From positions 682,001 to 746,000 of the forward strand of contig JAHGAU010000018.1 of the NCBI GenBank assembly GCA_019925105.1: DNA of 64,000 bases, in the 5' to 3' direction. This stretch comes from Niebla homalea. Its lineage: Eukaryota; Ascomycota; Lecanoromycetes; Lecanorales; Ramalinaceae. The notes under the pieces were generated by a model. It worked only from the letters and a program-made list of their open reading frames with translations. It had not been told where the DNA came from and did no database searches. Every line of letters begins with the position of its first letter. Within the stretch, counting starts at the first letter, position 1. Both the position numbers and the translations under genes were made by a program. Of the stretch, positions 1 to 11,193 are shown in pieces.

Positions 1-2849
1 TTAACTTTTTTATAAATAAAGGCCCGTCCGGTATATCTATTTATTCGTAACTTATATAGTAGTCTAACAATTTCTGTCCTTAAGTAATCGTCGTTTATAG
101 GTATAAAGATACGGCCGTTTATATAAAGCAAATTATTCTTTATTTCGTATTATTTTAATTTTAATTTAAGGTTTTTTTTTCTTAATAATATTTAAAGGAA
201 TTTTACGAGCTCCCGTTTTCTTCGTATTTATAATACGTTATACCGTATCGTCCTCACTATAAGCGTTACGGAGGCGGCTAAGAATTTCTTTTTAAAAAAT
301 AAGATTATTATTAAGTAATTCTTTTATTAACTTTTTACTTAAGGTCCTATCTTCAAGGGTTTATAATAATAATTCTTCCATTAACTCCCTATTATTATTC
401 TCCTTTTCTCTTAAGTCGTAAACTATAACCGATAACCCTATAAGTTAATACTTTATTTTATTAAGAAGTAAAAGCGTTAGCTTAATTTTTAAACACGGGT
501 TAATATAATACTTTTAAATAATTATTTATTATTAGAAAATACGACGGGCATTTTATTTATTATTCGGAAAATCTTTAGGGCGCTTAATAAAATTATTAAG
601 TTTAAAACTTTATTTATTAGGTTAATATATAATTTAAAAGTCAAATTTAAAAAGAAATTTTACTTAGTAAGCTTATCGTTTATTTAACTGTTATGGCAGT
701 ACCTACCCTGGAGCAACGGCTCCGGGGTAGGGCCTACCCCTGGGGGTGATCCCCCGGGTAGACTACCTTCTCATATATGGTAATAGCGGCTTACCCCTAA
801 GCGCTATTACCTACCCCGGATAGCTACTTTTGCCTTGGTGGCCGAGTGGTTATCACCCTGACATTAACTGTTGTAACGATATGAAATATTCGAGGTTCTT
901 ATAATCCGTAATAACGTAAATAAGATCTTTAATAAACATTTTAATTAATTTAAGGCACTATTCTTTAAAAGCTTTTATAATAATAAGTATTTCCTTATTA
1001 TATATTTTATAATTATATTCTTAAGGACTTATCTTTTTAAATAAAATAGCGATTAAATAAAGCCTTCCTTTATTATCTTTTTATAAGAATATAACTATAA
1101 TAATATAGTTTAACGTGTTTATCTTAATCTATATTTCCTTATTAAGGTTAAAATAATTAAGGATAAATATTATAATAAAAGAATATTTTAAGGTTTCAAA
1201 AACTTTTTATTAAGGACTATTTAAGGCCTACGGATATTTAAACTTTTAAGTATTAAACGACTTAATTAAATCGGTTAATAATACGACGATCTTTAGATAC
1301 GTAAAAATAAAGTATCGGTAAAAGTTTATGAATCCTAGGAACATTTAAATATCCTTTATATAATAAAATGTCTTTTAATTTTTTATTATATTTACTTTTT
1401 TTGGGTCTATACGTAAACCTTTAATAATAATAATTAATCTTAAGTACTTAACTTCAATAATATTGAGGTTATATTTATTAATATTTAAAAACAGTCCTAC
1501 GTTTTAAAGCTTTTATAATACCTTTTAAATGTATAAAACCCGTTTATCTTTAAATATATTATATATAAGGATATCGTTTAAATAAGCGATATAAAATATA
1601 TTAAAATATTCCCAGAGAATTATATTAATAAAAAATTAAAATATACTTGGTATATTATATAATCCGAATAATATCATTATATATTTATAAGGGCTATAAC
1701 GTATAAAAAACGTAGTCTTTTTTTTATAATTTTATTTAATATAAATCTCGTTAAAGGTAACGATAATATTAAATTTTATATAAATCTATATGTAATATAA
1801 TCTTAATAAAGTTTTACGGATAAAAAAAATGTATTATAATTCTTTACTATTAATACGTTAAAAGCTCGATAATTAATATATACTTTTAAGTTTCTATCCG
1901 GCTTCTTAATAATAAGAACCGATACTATATACGGTAACGTACTCAGCCGGATATTTTTTTTTTAAGTATTTTATTAATATACTTTTTTATTATTATTATT
2001 TATTTCTTAAATATACTATACGCTTTCTTAATAAGTAAAATTATTCCTTCTTTAAGATTTATATTATAATTTATCTCCCGTATTAATAGGACTTTATTTA
2101 CTTTTATTGGGTTCTAAACTTCCAGCTATAGGTAATATTCTTTAGGAACTTTTTCTTTTAATTTATTTTTAAATATTAAGGACTTATTGATTTTTATGAA
2201 GAATTTTTTATAGTTTTTAGCGGTAATAAGTATTATATTAATAATAATTACTAAAATAACTTCGTTTAATAACTTTAATATCTTAAAGTATTCTAATTAT
2301 ATAAAGATTACTTTATAATTAAAGTATTTAGCTATTTTTATAAAAGTATATATTAATACTTCCATAATATCTTTTTATAATAAAGACTCTTAAAATAATA
2401 AGCTTTTTCCGTTATAAATTATAACCTGCTTATAATAACTTAAATAATAAGTTATATAATAATCTGAATTAAAAATTAATAACCTCGTTAAAAATTTTAA
2501 TTCTAAGTCATATAATTTAAGCTATAATCATAACTCATTTAAATATCTATTTCTTAATTAAAAAAGGATTTTCGTTATATACGTAATATTAAGAGTAAAT
2601 TTATTATTTACGAACTTAAGTCAATATAATTTTATAAGCGGTATAATTATAAGTTTACGTTTTTTAATAAAACCTATGTTAATAAAGCTATATACGGATA
2701 TACTAGTATTTATTAAGTACTTAATTTTCTGAGGTCCTTTATTTATAATAAGTTTTTTTTAGAAGTTAAATTAACGATTAAATTATAATAACTCCTTCGA
2801 GTCCAGGTGGTATAAAGAAAGGTATAGCGTTGCAAGTTTTTATTCCTCC
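1..2849 (-). pseudogene. Ty3/Gypsy pol relic (RT, RNase H, integrase start), RIP-mutated
   Basis: This is the polyprotein of an LTR retrotransposon, read right to left. On the minus strand, RT motif AYLNDILIY lies near 1561-1590, with the usual first Asp of YxDD changed to Asn. The hallmark FLGFINFYRYFI follows near 1308-1346. RNase H residues TDYKNLEYF are at about 883-909 and are preceded by a recognisable NYKIYNKE stretch. The connection region (about 560-680) leads to an integrase zinc-region start, INGRIFIPINDDYLRTEIV, at about 60-125. The order RT-RNase H-integrase is that of Ty3/Gypsy, not Copia. Stops interrupt every domain. The reading continues across 689-868, where a solo LTR is inserted. 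The element runs off the left edge, and its gag/protease end is cut at E1 (2855). The family is certain; the clade (chromovirus-like) is an inference. Confidence 0.9.
689..863 (+). mobile_element. Solo LTR of a small hairpin-rich retroelement (TRIM-like)
   Basis: A 175-bp element starts TGTTATGG and ends CCCTGACA. It is flanked by an exact 5-bp target duplication TTAAC (684-688 and 864-868), and the Gypsy reading resumes cleanly on both sides. It matches the two terminal repeats of the element at 5469-6422 in inverted orientation, with few differences. It is far richer in G and C than its surroundings and keeps CA and TG, so it has largely escaped RIP. Three hairpins stand out: 703-730, 734-761 and 779-811. 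The 3' end contains TGGCCGAGTGG, which fits the pol III A-box consensus. A solo LTR normally arises by recombination between the two LTRs of a full element. Confidence 0.88.
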
Positions 2850-2854
2850 TTAAG

Positions 2855-3020
2855 TGTTGAAAGTACTCACATTAGTTACCCGGCAGTCGGGTAGATTAGA
2901 TATAATCCGAAGCTAGACCCGATTGGGATAACTGGGATATAGGAGTATTTAATTATACTTTTATACTTAAAAAATAATTAAGTAACTTATACCTTATATT
3001 TTAAGAGGTTATAAGCCCGG
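2855..3020 (+). repeat. E1 5' LTR (2855-3006) and primer binding site (3007-3020)
   Basis: The 152-bp LTR starts TGTTGAAAG and ends TTTTAAGA. GGTTATAAGCCCGG follows immediately and is the primer binding site shared by all Copia copies here. The site complements a tRNA anticodon arm, not a tRNA 3' end, so half-tRNA priming is inferred. The LTR carries a CCCGGCAGTCGGG hairpin. Confidence 0.9.
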
Positions 3021-5463
3021 CTTCGCGATAACGATACCCTATAAGGATACTTTTTCCTTATTTAATTTTATAGCTATAATGTAGAGATTTTACCGTATAA
3101 AATATATTTAAAAAATAGAAATATTCTACTTGCAAATATTATTATTAATTATAATTTTTAAGCTATAAAGCTAATTATAATTTAATAATCTAAAATTCTA
3201 TAAAAATAAGATGCCTTAATTTTATTATTACCGGGGTATACGTATTCATTAATTAAAAAATATAGATATTCATTTCTTAACTTTGTAGATTAATTATATA
3301 CCAATATTTATACGCCGGAAACCGGTTATATATAAGGGCCTTAGCTTTATAATATAAAGCGTTAAACGGAACCTTAATAAAGATTTTAATTAAGAAATTT
3401 TAACCTTAATTAAATTCTTTAGGGTTTAAACCCTTAAATTTTATAATTATAATGAAAAATTTTTACCCCATTTAAACTTTCTTTATAACTTAAAGGGGTT
3501 TTAACCCTATTCCGCCGCTAAGATTACTTAATTAAAACCTTTTATAAGGATTACGGAACGTTATAGAGTTAAAAAACTTTAAACTTTTACTTTTTATAAC
3601 AGAAACTTTTATTTTTAAGATAATAATTTTAATTATATAATAAAGATATAACTCAGTTTTACCCTTAGAATTACCGAATTAAAATTATTTTTAAGGATTA
3701 AATTTAAGGAGAAAAAAGTTTATTTACTTAAATTAAGATTTTACGTTTTAAAAGGGAAAGTTAAGAATTAGCTACCGAATCCTTTATATCTTAATTAACC
3801 CGGAAGGCTATTTAATTTAATTAATATCCGGAAAATTAAAAGTAAAATAATTATAAATAAAAATTATAGCTTTTAAAGTAAAAAGCGATAATTAATTATA
3901 GAAATTAACTTTCCGTATTATATTAAATATAAAAAAAGCGAATAATTTTAAAAAGGTATAAAAATAACTTAAATATCCGTAAAGTTTTAATTTATTATTA
4001 ATTAAAATAAATTAAATTTTATTTAAAATTTAAGCTTTATTATTAAAACCTTTAAGTATATTATTATTCCGTTTTATTAATACGGAAATCCTTTTATTGT
4101 TTTTTACCGTTAAATTAAAAGTAAATTCTTTAATTTTTACTTAAAAAACCTTTAGAAAAAAAACCGAAGGATTACTTAAAAAATAATTAAAAACGTAAAT
4201 AAAGAGTATTTACCCCTATTTATATTAAAGTCTTATAATAATTTGGGTTTAAAAGTATTTAAAGAATCTTTAATATTATTACTTAATTAATTAATCTTTA
4301 AGTTCCATTTAAAAATAGAAAACTAAATCCCGTTATTTAATATAGAATATCTTTTACCCTTAAATAACTTATTAATTAAGTATTAATTAGAATTAAAATC
4401 GTTAAAATTAAAAAACTTATTGGATTTTTTATTTAATCTTAACTTTAAATTTAAATTTAATTAAATAATTAATATTTCTTTATATATAAGTATTAATTTA
4501 AAGACTTTAAGTTTTTATTTTCTCGCTAAAAATAACCTTTAAAATTAAAGACTTAACCTCCGGGAGTTTTTTTTTAATATAATTCCGTTATTAATTAAGT
4601 AATATTAATAAATATTATAATATTAATAAATTAAAGATTAATTAATCCTTAATAATTCTTATAAGCTTATAATTATTAAGGATAAACTTAAGGTTATTAT
4701 AGTTATTATAATTTATTATAAGGATAATATACGTTACCTTATAAATAAGTTAAATATAACCGAAGAAATCTAGATTATTTTTATTATTTATTTTAAACCT
4801 TAAGGTTTAAATTTATATATTAAATTAACTTAAGAGTTTAAAATAATAATAAAAAATTTAAATAAAACAATTAATTAATTTACTTATAAATTATATAAGT
4901 ATATTGCTAAAATATTAATTATCGATAAATTATATAAGGTTTTTAACTTAATAATTATTCAATTTTTCTTAATTAATCTTAATAATAATTAATAATATTT
5001 TTATATTAACTTAACTTAAAATTAGATTATCTTAAGTTAAAATTCTTTTAATTTTAATGAAATTATATTAAGAATTATTAATAAAGAATTATAGGTTAAT
5101 ATAATTTACGTTAATATTATTTTATAGTTTTATTTAATAACTTTAAAGGTTAATAATAAGTAATTTTTTATTAAATATAATAATTAAAAGTATAATTATT
5201 ATACTATAAAAAACCGTAATAATAAGTACCCGGAGAATAATTATTAAGTTTTTTACCTTAAGAAAAAAATTAAGATATTATATTAAAGGTTAAAGAAGCC
5301 GAAGATTAAGGAAGTTATTATTATAATTATACCGGTAAATTTATCGGTTCTAGGGGAGGTTTATAATATAATAAATATAAACGTTAAACTTAAAATATAT
5401 AATAATATCCGTTAACTTAATTAATTTATAAAAACTACTAATCTTAGATAATAATTATAATAA
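3021..5463 (+). pseudogene. E1 leader and gag-side relic
   Basis: Homologous to the leader and gag portion of E5 (26960-29420) and E6. No open frame longer than a few dozen codons survives. The 3' end (about 5150-5460) corresponds to the E5 stretch read as a degraded gag zinc-knuckle region followed by the start of protease. The assignment rests on position and on alignment to the other family A copies, because gag itself is too eroded to define its start. The TRIM interrupts it at 5469. Confidence 0.65.
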
Positions 5464-5468
5464 GTACC

Positions 5469-5646
5469 TGTCAGGGTGATAACCACTCGGCCATCTCATG
5501 GATAAAAGTAGCTATCCGGGGTAGGTAATAGCGCTTAGGGGTAAGCCGCTATTACCATATATAAGAAGGTAGTCTACCCGGGGGATTACCCCCAGGGGTA
5601 GGCCCTACCCCGGAGCCCTTGCTCCAGGGTAGGTACTACCATAACA
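5469..5646 (-). repeat. TRIM 3' LTR
   Basis: 178 bp, TG...CA on the element strand. It is nearly unmutated and rich in G and C. It carries the same three hairpins as the solo copy at 689-863, and the second-copy sequence keeps the stems paired. It starts immediately after the GTACC target duplication. Confidence 0.88.
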
Positions 5647-6244
5647 GTATCCCCTCTCCTATGGGCTCGTCCCCGAGCTTACAGATTATAAATTACGCCT
5701 CCGGGGGGGAATTACCCCCCCGGGCTGGAGGTCCTCTTAGAACTTAATTAAATAAATAAATAAGGGTTAAGAACTCTTTACTTAAAAAAGATTACCTTTA
5801 ATATAAGTCTAAACCTCTTAAGCCGGACCCGGATTTAATAGCCCGTAAGTATAATTTAAAGGTTTAATAACTTTATAAAAGTATAGCCCGAAATTTAATA
5901 TCCTCGTTAAGAATAACTTATATCTTTTATTAAGCAGGTAAAGGTTACGTTTTAAAGTATTTTATTTACGGTCCCATAATTGACCCGCGTAATTTTAAGG
6001 CGTTTTAGTCCTCCGTATTAATAGTTTTTAGGTATTCCGGCCCCCCTTAGTAGTTTTTCTGTACCTCGGACCTCGGCCTTCGGTACTATAAGGTAATAAG
6101 TTTTACCCGCCTTTATATTTACGCTTAATCTTATTTCTTAAATTACTTAAAATAGGCGTCCTCGGATTTAAATTATAAATTTACCCCTTTAAACCCTTAA
6201 GGTTAACTCCGGGGATATATTACCCTGAAGTTACGTTATTATTC
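5647..6244 (-). other. TRIM internal region, non-coding
   Basis: 598 bp. The part next to the 3' LTR is GC-rich. It holds a strong inverted repeat at 5698-5731 (CCTCCGGGGGGG paired with CCCCCCC plus GGAGG) and a smaller one near 5663-5680. From about 5735 onward it is AT-rich and RIP-like. No retroviral protein motif was found in any frame. The hairpin next to the purine tract could be a structural RNA signal, which is inference. Confidence 0.7.
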
Positions 6245-6422
6245 TATTAGGGTAATAATTACTCGGCCATCTCATAGATAAAAGTAGCTATCCGGGGTAG
6301 GTAATAGCGCTTAGGGGTAAGCCGCTATTACCATATATAAGAAGGTAGTCTACCCGGGGGATTACCCCCAGGGGTAGGCCCTACCCCGGAGCCCTTGCTC
6401 CAGGGTAGGTACTGCCATAACA
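6245..6422 (-). repeat. TRIM 5' LTR
   Basis: 178 bp and almost identical to 5469-5646. The differences are concentrated in the roughly 25 bases touching the internal region: TGTCAGGGTGATAACC has become TATTAGGGTAATAATT, all C-to-T or G-to-A changes. The rest of the LTR is clean, so the mutated zone stops sharply inside it. It ends immediately before the second GTACC. Confidence 0.88.
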
Positions 6423-6427
6423 GTACC

Positions 6428-7526
6428 TCTTTTATTAAAAAGAATTTTTCGGTAATAATTTCCGGCCTTATTAAATAATATCCTTAAGGTTAAGCTTAAT
6501 ATAAATTAATTATATAAACGGTATTAATACCGCCCGGGTAACCTATAATATCGACGGGAAAAAGGTAATAATCGAGTTTTTAAACTCCATTTACTCCCCC
6601 GATAATAAAATAAATTTTCTCTTAAAAATTTAACTTTTAAATAATAAAGTAAAAATAATAACTTCCCAGGTTAAACGGATAATAATTAAAGGACTTAATA
6701 AATTTATATACTCCCGGTAAGGATAGCTTTTTATATTAAATCTTTAAGTATTACCTTAATTAATAATAACGGTATTTAACGTATTAAACGATATATTAAT
6801 CTAATATATAAAAATAAGGTATTTCAGCCCTTATTTATTATTAAGTTAATTACGGTATTAATAGGGATATCCCTTGAATATAAATAAAGGGAATAAGAAA
6901 AGCTTTTAAAGGAAGTTATATATACGTATTATATTTTTAATAAAATAATTTCTTAACTTTATAAGGGATATTTTAAATTAAAAATAACTTTATTAAAACT
7001 TATTTATTCGGACGTTACGGGACTTATTAAGCCGGTAAACTTTAATACAATTAAATATTTTATTACTTTCCGGGATAACTTTATTTATATATTAAAAGTT
7101 TATTTAATAATTTATAAATCGGACGTAGCCCGTAAATTTAAGTAGTTTTAAGTTAAATATAAAATTATTAACCGGAAAATTAAACATTTACGGATAAATA
7201 AGGGAAATAAATATAAATATATATTAAAAAACTTTTAAGATTAGCTTAAAGATTATAATATTATTTATAAATTAACGGTACGAAATAGCTTTAAATAAAA
7301 CCCCGTAAATAAAAAATTTAACCGGGAAATTAAAAAACGGACCTATATAATAATCTATAATATAAACTTATATAAGAATTTATAATTAAAAATTATAATA
7401 ATTATTAATTATTTTATTATAAGGGAATTTATATTTAACTTATTAAAAAAAGGATTACCCTTTATTAAATCTAATATAATTAAAAACCGGATTTATTATA
7501 CTTATAAGTTATTAAGTCATTAATAT
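6428..7526 (+). pseudogene. E1 protease/integrase relic
   Basis: Resumes the family A reading after the TRIM. The first third corresponds to the protease and pre-integrase part of E5 (29430-29900). From about 7000 it reads as a Copia integrase core: a start equivalent to LIYLDV in E5, then KYFITF and YKSDV-like segments. Stops and Asn/Lys replacements at acidic catalytic positions make it dead. It is interrupted at 7527-7539 by the LINE target site. Confidence 0.8.
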
Positions 7527-7599
7527 AAATTAAAATTATGAGATTTACTTGAAATAGCGACGAACAACGGGACCCCAGAGGTTTAAAACGATGCATACG

Positions 7600-9500
7600 T
7601 ATATAGCTCAAGCGATAGTAAGGTAAGTGCCTTAAATACGATAAGCGGAAGCGGAGTAATAGTGGAGGTAAAGGGGGTAAAAGGGTAAACGGCCCCTATT
7701 AACGGAAATAGTAATAATTCATACGGACGGCGCGATAAATATATAATAAAGAATTCTTAAATTAAATAAGGAGTTTATAGTTAACGAGATACGTATAAAA
7801 GGATACGTATAACGTATAAAGGTAACGTAATTATAAAAAGTAAATAAAGGATAAAAGAAACGGGGATAATATACGGCGACGGATAAAAAATAAATAAAGG
7901 CGGAGAAGGCTTTATTAAGTATATATAAATTAAGAGAAAGCCAGGCGAAAATAAAGGAGTATCAGGTAATTAAAAATAGATTATAAAAAAAAGTAACCGT
8001 TAAATATACGGAGGGAATATAATAAAGGAAAAGGCAATAAAAACGTTAAAAAACCTCCTTATAATTAAATAAAAGGATATTATATTAAAAACCTAGCCGA
8101 TACTATAGATTGGGTTACGGGGGGTAAGAAACTTTTACGTAAAGGCGGGGGCGGGATTAAGGGATTTAAAGAGGTTACGCGGAGCTTAAAAAGTATTAAT
8201 GAAGGCACCGGTAAAAGGAGGTAAAAGGAATTAAAGAGGTTATATATAAAATAAAAGAGCAATAAGAGAAGCTTTACGGATAAGGGTAAAAGTAAATTAA
8301 ATAATAAAAGCTATAAAAACAATATTTATATTAATAGTAGAGGAAATAAGGATTAAAGAAAAAATAACGGTATTAAAAAAGGCAAAAACAATAATTATAT
8401 AATTATCGGGTAAAGAAAAGAGAAATATAATTATAAAGGTAAGCCCTTTATAATTAATAAAAGCGTTTAAAGTAATAAGGAAGCTATTAATAAAGTAAAT
8501 AATCGTAATACGTAAATTATAAAGTAAGGATATCTTCCTTAATATAATCTTATTAAAGGCGAGGGAAGGGCTTAAGAAATCGAAAAGATAAACCAATAAA
8601 AAGGGATATAAAACGGTAAAGATATTAAGGTAATTATTTATTATCGCGGTAAATAAAATATACTTAATAAGGTTTATAAGGGAAAAAAGGAAAATTACTT
8701 TAAAACGGATAAAGAAAAAGAATATAGTCTTTTATCCCGGGCTAAAGATCGTTAACTATAACTTTCCCCCCGTAATAAAAAGATTAAATACTTTCGGCCG
8801 GATAAAAAGGTACTTTACGGTTATTTTAAGCGTAACGTTAATAAGGATATACGACGATATCCTTAATAAAGGGGTAATAAAAGGTGGGTCCCTTAAATTA
8901 ATAAGGTTATAAAATTAAACGGCGGATATCTATTAATACTTTAAATATTAAAAGTATAAATATATTATTATAAAGTATTTAAATAATATAAAGTATACGG
9001 TATACGTTAAAAGGCATAATATATATAAATATATAAGCTTAATAATAAAGGGCTTAATAAAGAATATGCCGAAATATATAATATATAAGAATAATAATTA
9101 CTTAACGTAAAATTCACGGTATATAATAAAAATTAAAAAAACTTAATATAAAAAAATTAAGATAATAATTAAGGTTTAACGCTATAATTTACATAAATTT
9201 AATTTAACGAAATAATTAAAGATAATTTTAAGACGTAAACGGAGCCCGTTAAATAAGGAAGGATAAAACGTAATAACCAATAATATAAAGAAAAAGAAAC
9301 TTATAGTAATATTAATCTTTAAAGTTAACTATTTAACCGGGATAGTTATCGTAATAAAAAGGCCGGGATAAATAATACTTAACCTTAAGGAAAAACCATT
9401 TATATAAATAAAAGTTAACGGGGAAAACTTAATAAAAGTTAATATATAATACGTTTATACTTTTAAGGGTAATATAGTATAACGTACGTAAGGAAATAGT
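7600..9500 (+). pseudogene. LINE ORF1-side region (unresolved)
   Basis: Lies between the LINE 5' end and the endonuclease domain, where Tad1-type elements carry ORF1 (a nucleic-acid-binding protein). The base composition is purine-rich on the plus strand and would give a Lys/Glu-rich product. I could not recover zinc knuckles or a convincing frame. Short minus-strand open stretches at 8080-8262 and 8297-8596 are antisense to this and look like chance frames. The assignment is by position only. Confidence 0.4.
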
Positions 9501-9519
9501 TAAAGTTATAATACCGATA

Positions 9520-10130
9520 TTTAAATTTAAAGAAATAAAGGATATTAATATTATAACGATATAAAAGCCGCCGTATAACCTATATATATACTTTTTAATT
9601 AACCCGGAAAATAAGTTTTATTTAACTTTTAAAGGAAATAAAAAAATATAAATATATTTTTTTATAAATAAGAAGTTAAATATAAATAATTAAAATATTA
9701 TTTATTATAAAAAGAATTTATATATATTCTAAGTTATATAAGAAGGAAATATTAAGGGAAACCTGAATATTTATAACATATATAATCCGCCGCCGGTTAA
9801 TAAAAAGAAACCCTTTACGATCCCGTTACTTAAGGAAGTTATAATTATACCCGGTAAATATTTCTTAATAAAAGACTTTAATCTTTATTATATTAAATAA
9901 AACGAGGAAGGGCGTATAATTAATTATATTAAGTTTAAAAAGCTATTAATAATTATTACCCGGTCCGATTTTACATTATTAACGTTAAAAGGGATTATAA
10001 TATAAGAAAATTAAGGATTTAAGATTACGATCGACCTAACGTTTAACTTAGAAGGTATCGTTAATACGGTTATTATATACGGGCTAAAAAAGGACTTAAA
10101 ATATAACTCGGACTATATACCGATATAAAT
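9520..10130 (+). pseudogene. LINE endonuclease (EEP-type) relic
   Basis: Encodes the target-nicking endonuclease of the LINE. One frame reads through the diagnostic motifs in order. An EPP-like KPPYNLYIYF comes near 9570, then FFINKKLN, then IYNIYNPPP near 9765-9795. IKDFNLYY near 9869-9892 is the GDFN box. ITIDLTF near 10024-10044 is the S/T-IDL box, and NSDYIPI near 10104-10126 is the SDH box with His changed to Tyr, as a CA-to-TA mutation would do. Spacing matches the exonuclease-endonuclease-phosphatase family of LINEs. Several in-frame stops prevent function. Confidence 0.88.
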
Positions 10131-10769
10131 AACCGTAAATTAGACCGTTAATACGACCCTATTACCACCGGTAAGGAAAACGTAAAAAACGGTTAAAAAA
10201 CAGAAGTTTATATAAAAGCGGAAAAAACAATAATATAATTCACGGATTTCCCTTAATTAAATAATAAAGACCGGATCGACCTCTTTATAGAATAAGTAAT
10301 AAAGGTATTAAATAAGGTAATCGATAAAATAACCCCGATAATAAAACCCTCTTAAAGAGCTAAAATTTATTAAAATAAAGGATATATAACTATAACCGTA
10401 AAGGTAAAAAAGTTAATAAAATAAACTTTTAAATATAAAAATTAAGAAATATTTAATTAATTAAGGACTACTTAAGAAGAAAAGGAGAAAATTATTAAAA
10501 AAGTTAAGTAAATATACTTTTAATTTATAATATATAACTTAACGGTTTTATTTTATAATATTTAAAAGCTAATAAAGTATAATAAAGAGTAAAATAAGAA
10601 ATTAAAGTTTATTTTTAAATTCCTGCCCCTTAAAAGACCCGATAATATATTAATTAATACCTTTAACGGTAAAATCGAAGCCCGTAAAAAGCATTTTTCC
10701 CCCTTCCGTTAAAAGTTAACTTAAACGATATTGACGGCGTTACGTACTTTAACCCCGTATTAATAAATA

Positions 10770-11031
10770 AGGTAATAATATAAGATATAATAATTAAAGT
10801 AATTAATAAATTAAAGAAAAATAAAGCCTTAAAATTGAATAAGATCTTTAATAGATTCTTATTAATAATAATATTGCTATTTAAAAAGGTTTTTATTCAC
10901 TTTTTTTAAATATATTTTAACGTTAATTATTATTTATATAAGTTTAAAAAAATAAAAACGATTATCCTTAAAAAGTTTATTAAGCCGGATTACTTTAAGG
11001 TAAAGTTTTATAGATTTATTATACTCCTTTA
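10770..11031 (+). pseudogene. LINE reverse transcriptase, N-terminal part
   Basis: The RT start is readable as IKKLKKNKALKLNKI (the KAPGPDGI region), followed by KPDYFKVKFYRFIILLY at the 3' end (the KPDYxxxKSYRPIALL region). Translation stops exactly where the E2 LTR begins at 11032, so the Copia element inserted inside the fingers of this RT. The second part resumes after 17117. Confidence 0.82.
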
Positions 11032-11193
11032 TATTGAAATTGAGAGGTATAAGTTGCTTGATTATTATTATGTATAAAGTAAGACTATATGCAAGGCCAT
11101 ATGCCGCTATCCCACTTGGGTTTAGTACGTCCGCCTTATCTAATTTAATCCGCGTTACGTAATTTCCCAAGTGGCGATCCTATATATTTAATA
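11032..11193 (-). repeat. E2 3' LTR
   Basis: 162 bp. The ends read TATTGAAAT and TTTAATA on the plus strand, a CA/TG terminus altered to TA by RIP-type changes. It keeps the family B core TGGCGATCC. Confidence 0.88.

Larger units (their letters stand above)
5469..6422 (-). mobile_element. TRIM-like non-autonomous LTR retrotransposon nested in E1
   Basis: Two direct 178-bp LTRs (5469-5646 and 6245-6422) enclose 598 bp with no recognisable gag or pol. The outer flanks carry an exact 5-bp duplication GTACC (5464-5468, 6423-6427). The empty site is visible in E5 near 29418-29430. Read on the minus strand, the 5' LTR is at 6422-6245 and the 3' LTR at 5646-5469. A purine tract (reverse complement of 5647-5659, GGAGAGGGGATAC) directly precedes the 3' LTR. 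The primer site next to the 5' LTR does not match the GGTTATAAGCCCGG used by the Copia families, so the autonomous partner is unknown. The size and absence of coding fit a TRIM that must be moved by another element. Confidence 0.87.

Noticed and set aside
835..905. Possible tRNA gene (A-box-like TGGCCGAGTGG followed by GGTTCTTATAATCC)
   Set aside because: The A-box part belongs to the LTR end at 863. The second part is antisense Gypsy RNase H (the TDYKNLEYF stretch). No acceptor stem or anticodon arm forms.
8080..8596. Minus-strand open frames of 60 and 99 codons
   Set aside because: They lie antisense to the LINE ORF1 region, give Leu/Ile/Phe-rich peptides without motifs, and are expected by chance where RIP removes stops on one strand of purine-rich DNA.
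10934..11170. Minus-strand open frame of 78 codons
   Set aside because: It crosses the junction between LINE RT and the E2 LTR, so it is not a gene.
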